In this document: positions 8,993 to 17,530 of the stretch, piece after piece
Layout of the letters: each line of letters starts with the position of its first letter
Numbering within the stretch: the first letter of the stretch is position 1
Source: a bacterium
GTDB taxonomy: Bacteria > Vulcanimicrobiota > Xenobia > Xenobiales > JADMJV01
NCBI GenBank assembly: GCA_018266105.1
Contig: JAFEBA010000016.1
Location: 10,666-74,665, forward strand
Direction of reading: 5' to 3'
DNA: 64,000 bases
Notes under the pieces: model-generated
What the model saw: the letters and a program-made list of their open reading frames with translations, nothing else
Told to the model about the DNA's origin: nothing
Databases searched by the model: none
Made by a program: the position numbers and the translations under genes

Positions 8993-11900
8993 ATGATCGA
9001 CAAACTCAAATCCGTCAGCCCCCTGATGGCCAAACGCCCGGCAAACGCCCCCAAGGGTGCCGAGACCCCGGCCACTCAGCCCCACGATGGCGTGCACTGG
9101 TCGGCCACCGACGGCGGTTATAAGCTGGCCGCTCCTCCTAAATTCGATGGTCTTGAAGCTGCCAACAAACCCCAGGTCAAGGCCAACGGCCTGGCGGAAA
9201 TTGGCAAGAAGGTCGGGCTGGGCGCCGCCCTCACTCTCACCGGACTGGTTGGTATGGCCGGCGTGGCCAATGCCCAGACCGCTCAGGTCCAGACTGTCCG
9301 CGCCAACGCCAATGCAGCCCAGCCCATGACCCTAGCCCAGGCCGTGCGCGCCGCCCTTCCAGCCGAGCGCAGCCAGACCCCTGTTCAGGCCTCTTCTGTG
9401 CAGGACGCCGTCAACAAATTCACGGCCACCCAGCAAATCTACGTGGTGGGCAGCCCTCAGTATCAGAATAAGCCTCTCAGCGCCCAGGATTACGCCCAGT
9501 TTCAGTCGGTGATGAAAGAGCATCCCAACGCCTATCTGGTGCTCATCGCGAACAGCAACAACATCAAGGACGACGACTGGGTGCTCTCGCGCGGTATTGG
9601 CGAGAACCCGGGCTTCACCGCCAATGTGGACAGCCGCACCGGTGACCGCAACGGCGAGGTCTTCATGATCTACTTCCACACCACCGACCAGGGCTTCATC
9701 AATCGCACCGGCCACGACCGGGCCATGTTTATGCGCTCCGAGCAGCTGCTAGATGACGCGGGCGTGGGCGAGAACAACTTCGTAGACCGCGAGACCCTGC
9801 AGAACAAGGAGCTCTTCACTACCTACATTCAGGGTATTCAGGCCGGCAATAGCCCGGCGATGGCTCTCAACGGCGTGCTGGAGAAGATCGATACCGGCGT
9901 CAACAATTACGTCACCACCTATGTGCAGGGCGCTCAGAATGGCGTCAACGCTGCTCGCACCGCCATCACCAATGTCGAGCCCAAGGTGCGCGACTTCCAG
10001 AACAAGCACGGCAACAAGGGCGCTCTGGGCAATCCCGACGTCAACGGCTGGAAGTCTCAGTTGGATCAGGCTCAGACTATGATCAATAACCGGGATTTCA
10101 AAGGCGCTCTCAATTTGGCCCAGTCCGTGCAGCGCTCAGTCAGCGGCTATGAGTCGGCCATCAGCGCTTTCACCAATGCCCCCAACGTCGCTCAGCAGGC
10201 TCAGGCCTTGATCGACCGGGCCGAAACCCAGCTGCCCGGTCTGGAGAATAACGGCCCGGCCCAGCAGGCCCGCCAGAACATTCAGCAGGCCAAGGATGAG
10301 CTGAAAGCCTACCAGGCCAGCTATTCCGCCAACAACACCGATTACCAACAGCATCTCAGCCGCGCCAGTGAGCTGGCTCAGGGCGCCATCGACAAAGTGG
10401 CCGCCTCCAAGTCGCAGACCGAGACCATCAAGAACGTCAAACTCTACGGTGGGGGAGCCCTGGCGGCCGTGATTCTGGTCACCGGCATCGGTCTCAACTA
10501 CCGTGCCCGCAAGAAGAAAGGCGAAGCCGACCATGAGGTGGACGAGGCCCTGGCCAAGCTGGGCGAAAAGTCCAAGGAGCTGGTCCGCATTATGAATGCC
10601 GAATCCTATGAGGATGTATCCCAATACACCGGCATGACCCAGAAGATGGCCAACGACCTGATCGCCAGCACGGCCGACTCGCTGGCCCTGATGGGGGGTG
10701 GCGAGAAATTCATCGCCGAGGCCAAGAGCATGATCGCTGGCAAGACCATTGGTCAACGCCTCAAGAATATGTTCGCCACCGGCAACTTCCAGGCAGCCAT
10801 TCAGCTGCTCACCAGCGACGAGCAGAAGTTGCCTTTCGACCTCAGCGATTCCAAGCGGGCCGAACTGGAGAAAGGCTCGGCCGCGGAAGCCTGGCGCGAT
10901 ACCATTCTGGCCCAGGTTCCAGCCAGGCCCTTTGAGGAGACCCTCAGCGGCATTCTCGATCAGATGGGCTCGCACGCCGTCACCAACGACAAACTGGTGA
11001 CGACCATTCAAACCAAAGCCAAAGAAGTGGGTCACTACCTGGACGAGGTCAAAGCCGAGTCCCAGGCGCTGGTGGACAAATCTCAGAAGCTTCAGGAAGC
11101 CGGCAAGGACGACGGCCTGTTCGTCTCTTCCTCCGTGACCAGGCGCCTGATGCCCTATGTTCTCGGCTCGGAAGGCCAGCCCGGTCTGCTTGATAAGGGC
11201 AACGACGTTAAGAAGCAAGACCCGCTGCGCGCCTGGTCCGAATTTGGCGACGTGGGTAAGCGCATGGCTACGGAAGGCAACCAGATCGTGGAGGTGGGTC
11301 AGGGCGCCCGCGACAACCTGCTGCCGGCCCTGAAGACGGCCGACGAGGCCCTGCATCCCTACGATGTGCAGACCAGCTGGGCTCACTCCAAAAAGGAAGA
11401 ACTCTCCATCGCTCTCGATCGCACCGGTGAGAAAGCTGTCAGCGCCTCGGTGGCCGATGACGTGCAGGCCTTGAAGAAGGACATCGCCGCCCTGCAGTCG
11501 CGGGTGGAAACGGTGGTGGAACAGGACAAAGAGCGCCGCGAAGTCTCTCCCGGCCTGATTTCCGACGCCGAAGCCGACGTCAATACGGCTCGCGAAGGCC
11601 TGGCCAAGGCTCTCAAAGCCGCTGGCGTCTTTAGCAACGGCACGGCCGACCAGGTGCTGCGCGAGCCCGACCGCGACCCCACCACCCAGACCGACAAGTC
11701 GCACAAAGATTGGGATCAGATCAAGGGCAACCTGGACCTGGGCAAAATCGAAGACGCCGGCACCCTGCTGCAGAACATTCGCACTCAGACCAGCACCGCT
11801 CACGATCTGGTCAAGCAGTCGCGTGACGCCTTCAACAACTACACCGCCACCGCCCAGGAACGGGCCAGCCGCCGCGACAACATCGGCAAGTCCATCAAGG

Positions 11901-12913
11901 AAACCTACGCCGACTCGCTCAAACGCATCCAGGGGGGCTACAACGCGAACGCTCAGAAACTGGCTGCTGACGAAGTTCACAACAATGCCAACGACAAGGT
12001 GGGCACCGTCAGTGATTATCTGAGCAACGCCCAGAACGAACTGGAGACCTCCGGCTCGCTCAACAGCCAGGCTCAGGCCAACTACGAACGAGCCTACCTG
12101 CTCACCTCGCGCGACCAGTTGAACGAAAGCGACAAGCAGCTCAAGGTGGCCAAGGCCAACCTGGAGGCCATCACCACCGCCGAGAAGGCTTTGAATCAGC
12201 ATCAGGCCGATGCCGAGAAGGAGCTGCAGGCTCTCAGTGGTCGCGTCCAGAGCACGGCCGGCAAAACCGGCGCCGAGTATGTGCGCGGCCCGGCCAAGAG
12301 CCTGGTGCAGCAGACCCAGAGCGCTTTGGCTCAGGCCAAATCAGCCGTGGGCGCCAAGCCTGCCGATCCCTACGCGGCCAAAGCCGCCCTGGCCTCGGTA
12401 GAGAACCTGCGCACCCAGGCCGAGAGCAAGATCGACTACGACCACCGTTGCTTCGACGCCGCTCGCTCGGCCATCAGCTCGGCTGAATCCTCCATCAGCA
12501 GCGCTGAATCCACCATCAGCAGCGTCAACAACATGAGCTGGAGCACCTACGTTTCCGACTACGGCAGCGTCAGCCATTCCGTCTCTTCCAGCGACCTCTC
12601 AGGCGCCCGCAGCTACGTCAGCAGCGCGCGCAGCGAACTGGCCTCGGCCCGCTCCAAGATGTCCTCGCAAGATTACGAGGGTGCCAAGAGCTCGGCCGAT
12701 TCCGCCGACAACAGCGCCGACCGCGCCGCCAGCGAAGCTCGCAGCGTGGAATCGCGTGAGCGCAGCCAGTACAACTCGATGGTGGCCGCGGCTGAAGCCG
12801 AAGCCGCTCGTCGCCGTCGCGAGCGCGAGGAAGCCGCCAGCCACCACAGCTCCGGCGGTGGTGGGGGAGGCGGCCACTCCGGCGGCAGCGGCTCCACCGG
12901 CGGCGGCTGGTAA
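8993..12913 (+). CDS. Giant membrane-anchored coiled-coil protein with TPM-like region and Gly-rich tail
   Basis: A 1306-residue protein. ATG 8993 is set by a strong GGAGG 7 bases upstream. Residues 1-70 are a polar leader. Residues 75-94 form a hydrophobic segment ending in ANAQ, like a signal-peptide core placed unusually far inside. Residues about 130-300 (KPLSAQDYAQFQSVMKEHPN, AYLVLIANSN, GEVFMIYFHTTDQGF) resemble a divergent TPM (YgcG-type) domain. Helical segments follow, then a clear membrane helix (about 486-503) flanked by RARKKK, and about 760 residues of Ala/Gln/Glu/Lys-rich coiled coil. The end is Ser-rich, then HHSSGGGGGGG and STGGGW, the style of tail seen on TPM proteins. Predicted topology is an exported head and a very long cytoplasmic tail. 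Function is unknown; the TPM assignment is tentative. Confidence 0.6.
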   Translation: MIDKLKSVSPLMAKRPANAPKGAETPATQPHDGVHWSATDGGYKLAAPPKFDGLEAANKPQVKANGLAEIGKKVGLGAALTLTGLVGMAGVANAQTAQVQTVRANANAAQPMTLAQAVRAALPAERSQTPVQASSVQDAVNKFTATQQIYVVGSPQYQNKPLSAQDYAQFQSVMKEHPNAYLVLIANSNNIKDDDWVLSRGIGENPGFTANVDSRTGDRNGEVFMIYFHTTDQGFINRTGHDRAMFMRSEQLLDDAGVGENNFVDRETLQNKELFTTYIQGIQAGNSPAMALNGVLEKIDTGVNNYVTTYVQGAQNGVNAARTAITNVEPKVRDFQNKHGNKGALGNPDVNGWKSQLDQAQTMINNRDFKGALNLAQSVQRSVSGYESAISAFTNAPNVAQQAQALIDRAETQLPGLENNGPAQQARQNIQQAKDELKAYQASYSANNTDYQQHLSRASELAQGAIDKVAASKSQTETIKNVKLYGGGALAAVILVTGIGLNYRARKKKGEADHEVDEALAKLGEKSKELVRIMNAESYEDVSQYTGMTQKMANDLIASTADSLALMGGGEKFIAEAKSMIAGKTIGQRLKNMFATGNFQAAIQLLTSDEQKLPFDLSDSKRAELEKGSAAEAWRDTILAQVPARPFEETLSGILDQMGSHAVTNDKLVTTIQTKAKEVGHYLDEVKAESQALVDKSQKLQEAGKDDGLFVSSSVTRRLMPYVLGSEGQPGLLDKGNDVKKQDPLRAWSEFGDVGKRMATEGNQIVEVGQGARDNLLPALKTADEALHPYDVQTSWAHSKKEELSIALDRTGEKAVSASVADDVQALKKDIAALQSRVETVVEQDKERREVSPGLISDAEADVNTAREGLAKALKAAGVFSNGTADQVLREPDRDPTTQTDKSHKDWDQIKGNLDLGKIEDAGTLLQNIRTQTSTAHDLVKQSRDAFNNYTATAQERASRRDNIGKSIKETYADSLKRIQGGYNANAQKLAADEVHNNANDKVGTVSDYLSNAQNELETSGSLNSQAQANYERAYLLTSRDQLNESDKQLKVAKANLEAITTAEKALNQHQADAEKELQALSGRVQSTAGKTGAEYVRGPAKSLVQQTQSALAQAKSAVGAKPADPYAAKAALASVENLRTQAESKIDYDHRCFDAARSAISSAESSISSAESTISSVNNMSWSTYVSDYGSVSHSVSSSDLSGARSYVSSARSELASARSKMSSQDYEGAKSSADSADNSADRAASEARSVESRERSQYNSMVAAAEAEAARRRREREEAASHHSSGGGGGGGHSGGSGSTGGGW

Positions 12914-12928
12914 ACGAAAATTCCCGGA

Positions 12929-13906
12929 GTGCCAGGCGCTTACTCTTCTCCAGAGCAGCAGTTGATGGAGCTCTACTCTGCTCTGGAGCAACCGGCTACC
13001 GGAAATCACTGCGGTTCTTGCCGTAGTTGCTGCTCGGCCGCAGGGCTTTCAAAACAGAACGTGACCGATTTGGAGCTGGCCCTCCTGGGCCCAGCCGGGC
13101 CCGATTTCGCTCGCTATGCTGCTCGCGAAAAAGACGCTTGCGGTCGGTTTGTCTTCGAGGTTTGTCCCAATCTGGGTCCCGAGGGCTGCCGTGTCTATTC
13201 AATTCGACCGTTTTCATGCCGTGTGTTTGGTCACTACAGGGCAGAAGGTACCGTTCTGCCTGAGGCCTGCGTCTACATCGGCCGAGACCGCGAGTTTCCG
13301 GCTTCCCAATATTACCAGACCGTCCCCGGTGCCGTCAGGCTTCGCCAACTCAGTCGAGACTATCAATTGCGCAAGGTGCCTACAACTCGGGCCGCGTCAG
13401 GAGAGATAACGGGGCTCGGTCTCAACCTGGAAGACGTCTGGGATCGAGCCTTGGAAGCAATTGGGCGGGGCGCCAGTCCTGAACTGCCCGAACAGGCAGC
13501 CGAAGAAGGGGTCTTCGCCACTTATGTGCGCGCTCTCTGGGCAGGTGAGAACAACCGTCACGCTGAGGCCCTGGGGTATTACCTGCAAGTGCTGCAAGAT
13601 TGCCCGAAACGCCACGACCTGATGACTTTCGCGGGTTTTCATGCCTTTCAGATCGGCCAGATGGAGCAGGCTGAGCAACTCTGGCTTTCTGCTTTGCAGC
13701 TCTTTGCTGGCAACCCGCTCACTTTTTCTTTCCTGGGCTACCTTTACAGTCACTATCAACAATGGCAAATGGCGGCTGACTTCTTCGGAGCTGCTGCCGA
13801 GCTGGAGCCCGAGCAGTTGCTTCACAGAAAGCGTCGAGATGAGGCGCTAAACCGGGTTGCCAAGCGACGACCAGAGGCTTCAGTTACCGACCATCCAGGA
13901 GATTAA
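12929..13906 (+). CDS. YkgJ-family cysteine-cluster protein with C-terminal TPR-like region
   Basis: A protein of about 325 residues. The N-terminal 110 residues carry the YkgJ/FliB-type cysteine cluster: CGSCRSCC, then CPNLGPEGCRVY and RPFSCRVFGHY, expected to bind a metal, probably zinc or an iron-sulfur cluster. The C-terminal part (about 185-310) is helical with repeat-like spacing (AEALGYYLQVLQDCPKRHD, MEQAEQLWLSALQLF, WQMAADFFGAAAELEPEQ), consistent with two or three TPR units. The start is uncertain: GTG 12929 follows a GGAG-like sequence, while ATG 12965 gives a shorter version (MELYSALEQ) that also retains all cysteines. It lies 15 bp after the giant gene and may be cotranscribed. 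It overlaps the convergent GMD-like gene by 27 bp. The biochemical role of YkgJ proteins is not settled. Confidence 0.78.
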   Translation: MPGAYSSPEQQLMELYSALEQPATGNHCGSCRSCCSAAGLSKQNVTDLELALLGPAGPDFARYAAREKDACGRFVFEVCPNLGPEGCRVYSIRPFSCRVFGHYRAEGTVLPEACVYIGRDREFPASQYYQTVPGAVRLRQLSRDYQLRKVPTTRAASGEITGLGLNLEDVWDRALEAIGRGASPELPEQAAEEGVFATYVRALWAGENNRHAEALGYYLQVLQDCPKRHDLMTFAGFHAFQIGQMEQAEQLWLSALQLFAGNPLTFSFLGYLYSHYQQWQMAADFFGAAAELEPEQLLHRKRRDEALNRVAKRRPEASVTDHPGD

Positions 13907-14878
13907 AGAGCGCAGGTCGCGAGTGGGGCGCCAACCCAGTCGGTCCCAGGCCCGGCTTGCGTCACCGACTCGAGAAAGGGTGTCGTTATTCCGTTGCTGG
14001 TCGGGCGAAGTGGTGACCAGCAGGCGGTTCGAGAGCCGATCAAACCCCTCCTCACCCTGGTCTGTTGTCCGCCAAACCATTTGAAAGCCCAGCTCTTCGG
14101 CGCAGATCTCCACAAATCGTCGAACGCTGGTTGATTCACCGGTCGCCAGTACGAAATCTTCGGGACTTTCTGTCTGCAGCATTCGCCACATGGCCTGGAC
14201 GTATTCATCTGCACAACCCCAATCGCGTCGACTTTCCAATGAACCCAGGGAAAGGGGGGTGCTGGAACCCTCACGCAAGCGCTTCAGACCTTGCAATACT
14301 TTCTGAGTCAGAAAGCGATCGTCTCGAAGCGGAGACTCGTGGTTGAAGAGGATGGCAGAGCATGCGAAGAGACCAAATTTTCTGCGATAGAAGGCTGTAA
14401 TGTTCTGACCGTTGACTTTGCAGCACCCGTAGAGGGTTACGGGGCGCATCGGTGTGGATTCGTTTTGTGGACTGCTCTCGGGGTGGCCAAAAACCTCTGC
14501 TGAGGAGGCCAGCAAAAATCGCGTCTCCGCGCTGTGCAGTCGAATCCCCTCCAGCAAACGCGCCGGGGCGATTCCGTCTAACTCGGCCGTTTCCAATGGA
14601 GCGCTTTCACTGTCGGCTAAGGAAGAACGAGCTGCCAGATGATACAACTCTTGTGGCTTCAAAACGTTCAATTCGGCCGCCAGGGGCGCGGCCTGATGCC
14701 AGTCAATCGCCCTTAACTCAACCTGTTCGACCAGTCCCAGCCGCTCCAAACGCCACAGCTTAAGAGGTCTGTCCGGTGGATACCAGCCGACCACACGATA
14801 TCCTTTGGACAGTAGCCACTGCGCCAGATAGCTTCCGTCCTGACCCGTGATTCCGGTGATGACGGCCGTCTTACTCAT
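13880..14878 (-). CDS. GDP-mannose 4,6-dehydratase-like SDR
   Basis: A 332-residue NAD(P)-dependent extended short-chain dehydrogenase resembling Gmd, which converts GDP-mannose to GDP-4-keto-6-deoxymannose, precursor of GDP-fucose and GDP-rhamnose. Visible features are the Gmd-type Rossmann loop ITGITGQDGSYLAQW, SSAEVFG with the catalytic Ser/Glu region, YGCCK with the catalytic Tyr and Lys, and FACSAILFNHESPLR, a strong Gmd signature. RRDWGCADEYVQAMW matches the substrate-binding region. It is slightly shorter than usual Gmd (about 345-370), and the loop RPLKLWRLERLGL is atypical, so another substrate is possible. ATG 14878 is preferred over TTG 14881. It is the first polysaccharide-precursor gene of the window. 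No partner reductase for fucose or rhamnose is seen nearby. Confidence 0.85.
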   Translation of the reverse strand: MSKTAVITGITGQDGSYLAQWLLSKGYRVVGWYPPDRPLKLWRLERLGLVEQVELRAIDWHQAAPLAAELNVLKPQELYHLAARSSLADSESAPLETAELDGIAPARLLEGIRLHSAETRFLLASSAEVFGHPESSPQNESTPMRPVTLYGCCKVNGQNITAFYRRKFGLFACSAILFNHESPLRDDRFLTQKVLQGLKRLREGSSTPLSLGSLESRRDWGCADEYVQAMWRMLQTESPEDFVLATGESTSVRRFVEICAEELGFQMVWRTTDQGEEGFDRLSNRLLVTTSPDQQRNNDTLSRVGDASRAWDRLGWRPTRDLRSLISWMVGN

Positions 14879-14967
14879 CAAGCTGAGCTCACTCCTCTAG
14901 TAGGTCCGGTAGCATCTCCTGCACAAACCGATCCAGGACTTGCACAGGCGTTCCAGAAACGCGAATT

Positions 14968-15399
14968 GTGTCTGGCAAAGCTTTCTTAAAGTTGATCGGT
15001 CTCACCTTGCTTGTGGCTGCTTACCCGAAAATTAGGCACCCCGTCAGCTTTCGTGTTGCACTTGAGAGCTACCAACTTTTTCCAGCCTTCAGCTTGGGCG
15101 CTTTGCAAGTTTTTGTGCCGCTTGGGGAGGTCATTCTGGGTCTGAAACTCCTCTTCAGGCCGACCGGCAAGTCCATCTGGTTCGCATCCGCTTTGTTTGC
15201 TGGCTTTGCTTTGGTGCTGAGTGCGGCCTGGATGCGAGGCGAACATCTGGTGTGCGGCTGCTTCGGTCGGGTTGACATGTTCTTACACATGCTGCCACAC
15301 GGCCTGAGCATTCATATTCTGTTGAATCTGGCCGCTTCGGCCGGCTTGTTTCGCTGCCGTAATCTAGTGGGAGGCGCCGACCGGAGTCCGAGAGGGTAA
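14968..15399 (+). CDS. MauE/DoxX-like small membrane protein
   Basis: A 143-residue membrane protein with four predicted helices (about 8-20, 38-60, 66-85, 105-128). Between helices three and four is CGCFG, the conserved cysteine motif of the MauE family. MauE proteins support maturation of periplasmic disulfide-rich proteins; in methylotrophs the partner is methylamine dehydrogenase. No methylamine dehydrogenase is present here. The only disulfide-rich exported candidate in the window is the 12-cysteine Tat protein at 29684. The start GTG 14968 is the only reasonable one after an in-frame stop at 14884, but it lacks a strong ribosome-binding site. The gene overlaps the convergent dehydrogenase gene by 36 bp. 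Confidence 0.7.
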   Translation: MSGKAFLKLIGLTLLVAAYPKIRHPVSFRVALESYQLFPAFSLGALQVFVPLGEVILGLKLLFRPTGKSIWFASALFAGFALVLSAAWMRGEHLVCGCFGRVDMFLHMLPHGLSIHILLNLAASAGLFRCRNLVGGADRSPRG

Positions 15400-16728
15400 A
15401 GTGCCTCCGCCCAGACAGACGACTCGACAGGAATATTTTTGGATGTCGTGTCCTTGGGTCCAGCCGCGGGTGTCGACCAAAACCTTGGCCTGACTCAAAA
15501 CAGTATCCACATCGAAATCGCTGTGGTCGGTCATCAGGATGCAGCAGTCAGCCTTGGCGATGTCGGAGGCGCTGGCCGAGTGCCAGGTTTTGCCCCCCAT
15601 CCTGACCTCAGGAAGCAGTGGATCGAGGTAACTGACCTTGGCTCCGCGCGACTCCAGGAGCTCCAGGACACGCAGCGCGGGCGACTCACGATGGTCGGCG
15701 ACGTCTTTTTTGTAGGCCAGGCCAAGCAGCAGAATCGAGGACTCTTTCAGGCCCTTGGTTCCCAGAGCCTGAACGGTCAGGTCTACCACGTGGTTGGGCA
15801 TGCGAGAATTGAGCTGGCCGGCCAACTCAATAAATTGGGTGGGAAAATCGAACTCCCGGGCCTTCCAGGTCAGATAGAAAGGGTCCAACGGGATACAGTG
15901 TCCGCCAATCCCCGGACCGGGATTGAAGCGCATAAATCCAAAGGGTTTGCTCGAGGCCAGGTCCAGAATCTCCCACACGTTCAGGCCCATCTCGTTGCAC
16001 AGCAGCGCCAACTCGTTCACCAGTGCAATGTTGACGCTGCGGAAAATGTTCTCGAAGAGTTTCTCCAGCTCGGCAGCCTGGGCCGAAGAGGCGCGCTTCA
16101 CAAGGTCGCTCCGTTCAAGCAGAGCCTGGTAGAGGCATGCCGTCAGGTCGGTGCAATTTTCGGTCAAGCCACCCACCACCTTGGTGGTGTTGTACGTGTG
16201 GTAAGAGGGATTACCTGGATCAACTCGTTCCGGTGAGAAGGCCAGGAAGAAGTCCTCGCCTACTGTCTGCACTCGCCCCCCTTCCAACACGAGAGGCAAA
16301 ACGACTTCCGCAGTCGTGCCCGGGTAGGTGGTGCTTTCCAGCACGACCAACGAGCCTGGACGGATGAGTTGGCCGATGCGTTTGGCCACGCTGACGACGT
16401 AGGAAATGTTTGGCTCGCGGTTCTTGGTCAGGGGTGTGGGAACGCAAATCACGATGACGTCGGATTCGCCCATGCATTGAAAATCACGCGTCGGTTTGAG
16501 GTTACCGGAGGCAACGACGGACTGCACGATCGAGTCCTGGCCATTGATGTAATCAATGCCTTTCAGCAAGCGCTCCACTTTGGTGGTGTCATCGTCCAGA
16601 CCCAGCACGGTGAAGCCTCGCTGAGCAAAACCCAGGGCCAGAGGAAGGCCAACGTAGCCGAGGCCCACGACGGTGATGGTCGCTTTACCTTCCTGCAGTA
16701 GTTCTTGAAGTTTGGTTTTTGCGTGCAC
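15364..16728 (-). CDS. wbpA: UDP-N-acetylglucosamine 6-dehydrogenase, WbpA-like
   Basis: A 454-residue nucleotide-sugar dehydrogenase that oxidises C6 of a UDP-HexNAc to the uronic acid in two NAD+-dependent steps. It has the Rossmann loop VVGLGYVGLPLALGF (about 20-34), a central helical linker and the active-site segment GPGIGGHCIPLDPFYLTWKA with the catalytic Cys. That segment is the WbpA/WbpO/TviB type rather than the GGSCFPKD type of UDP-glucose dehydrogenase at 17531. The GTG start at 16728 has AAGGAT 7 bases upstream. Together with the WbpB-WbpD fusion (34748), WbpE (36402) and WbpI (61057) it supplies the first step to UDP-ManNAc(3NAc)A. The symbol is by function. It could instead make UDP-GlcNAcA for other branches. 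Confidence 0.88.
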   Translation of the reverse strand: MHAKTKLQELLQEGKATITVVGLGYVGLPLALGFAQRGFTVLGLDDDTTKVERLLKGIDYINGQDSIVQSVVASGNLKPTRDFQCMGESDVIVICVPTPLTKNREPNISYVVSVAKRIGQLIRPGSLVVLESTTYPGTTAEVVLPLVLEGGRVQTVGEDFFLAFSPERVDPGNPSYHTYNTTKVVGGLTENCTDLTACLYQALLERSDLVKRASSAQAAELEKLFENIFRSVNIALVNELALLCNEMGLNVWEILDLASSKPFGFMRFNPGPGIGGHCIPLDPFYLTWKAREFDFPTQFIELAGQLNSRMPNHVVDLTVQALGTKGLKESSILLLGLAYKKDVADHRESPALRVLELLESRGAKVSYLDPLLPEVRMGGKTWHSASASDIAKADCCILMTDHSDFDVDTVLSQAKVLVDTRGWTQGHDIQKYSCRVVCLGGGTLPSRTPVGASH

Positions 16729-16758
16729 AGGTCTATCCTTCGGCTTTCAGTTTTCGGT

Positions 16759-17508
16759 TCATGGGCGAGCATAGGCTACAACAGAGAGGTTATCTTGCCC
16801 TCCAGGATTGCCATCTACTCCTGTTAGGGCCAGATTGACCAAGGCTGCCCCCAATTTTTTCACATCCGAGCCCAAATCTTCATACAGACTCTTCAGATGA
16901 TTCGTCTGGACCGAAAGGTGGGCGTTTCGGTAGCAGCACTCATTGATACCGTCCGTGAAGAGAAGCAAAACCTCTCCACTCTTCAACACAAAATCGAATG
17001 TGCTGGCCAGTTCAATCGGAACGGGCTGCTCTGATCGCAAATAAATCTGATTCGGAGTGTTTCTCCAGCGCACGCCACCAGGGCTCAGGGTGACGACGCT
17101 GCAGTCACCAAAAGAAAAGCCGAAAACAGCACCGCTTTGCTCATCCACCACCGCGATCAGCAGTGCCGAGCCGCCGAGCTGGTCATTCAGCAGTCCTTCA
17201 GCCCCCAACCACAGCGACAGTTGGCCCATTCGCCTGGGCGGAACCGCCATCTCATGGATTCGCTGAATCAGATGATGGCTGACTTCGTGGCCGTGGTGGC
17301 CATCGGCCACCGCTAGAAGCAGTCGGCCGTCGGCCCTTACGACCGCAGCCGCATCCTCGTTGATGCAAGCTTTGCTGCCTTTGTGGATCATGGAGGGCGA
17401 GTCAGGGTCGGACCCCGCACTAATGAAGGCACTCAAGCCTTCCAAGTGCAGATCTCTGAACTCCCCCATCTGCTGGGCGCTTTCGCCCAATAAGAGTAAC
17501 CGATTCAT
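16759..17508 (-). CDS. PP2C-family protein serine/threonine phosphatase
   Basis: A 249-residue PPM/PP2C phosphatase, soluble and metal-dependent. The metal-binding motifs are visible: NEDAA at about 50-54, VADGHHGHE at 67-75, LLFTDGINE near 188, and the terminal GGQDNLSVV with Asp239. The N-terminal 30 residues are short and carry no extra domain, so it is a stand-alone catalytic domain. It lies between two nucleotide-sugar dehydrogenase genes on the same strand (gaps of 30 and 22 bp), so all three are probably one transcript. That placement suggests, but does not prove, that it reverses a phosphorylation affecting polysaccharide synthesis. No Ser/Thr kinase gene is in the window. The ATG start at 17508 lacks an obvious ribosome-binding site. 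Confidence 0.88.
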   Translation of the reverse strand: MNRLLLLGESAQQMGEFRDLHLEGLSAFISAGSDPDSPSMIHKGSKACINEDAAAVVRADGRLLLAVADGHHGHEVSHHLIQRIHEMAVPPRRMGQLSLWLGAEGLLNDQLGGSALLIAVVDEQSGAVFGFSFGDCSVVTLSPGGVRWRNTPNQIYLRSEQPVPIELASTFDFVLKSGEVLLLFTDGINECCYRNAHLSVQTNHLKSLYEDLGSDVKKLGAALVNLALTGVDGNPGGQDNLSVVAYARP

Positions 17509-17530
17509 AAGCTAGCTATGGCTTATACAG

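Noticed and set aside
10136..12202. A very long open frame on the minus strand inside the giant gene
   Set aside because: It mirrors the GC-rich coding frame of the plus-strand gene, has no ribosome-binding site, and its Val/Gly/Leu-rich text shows no domain; the plus-strand gene has a strong start and clear structure.
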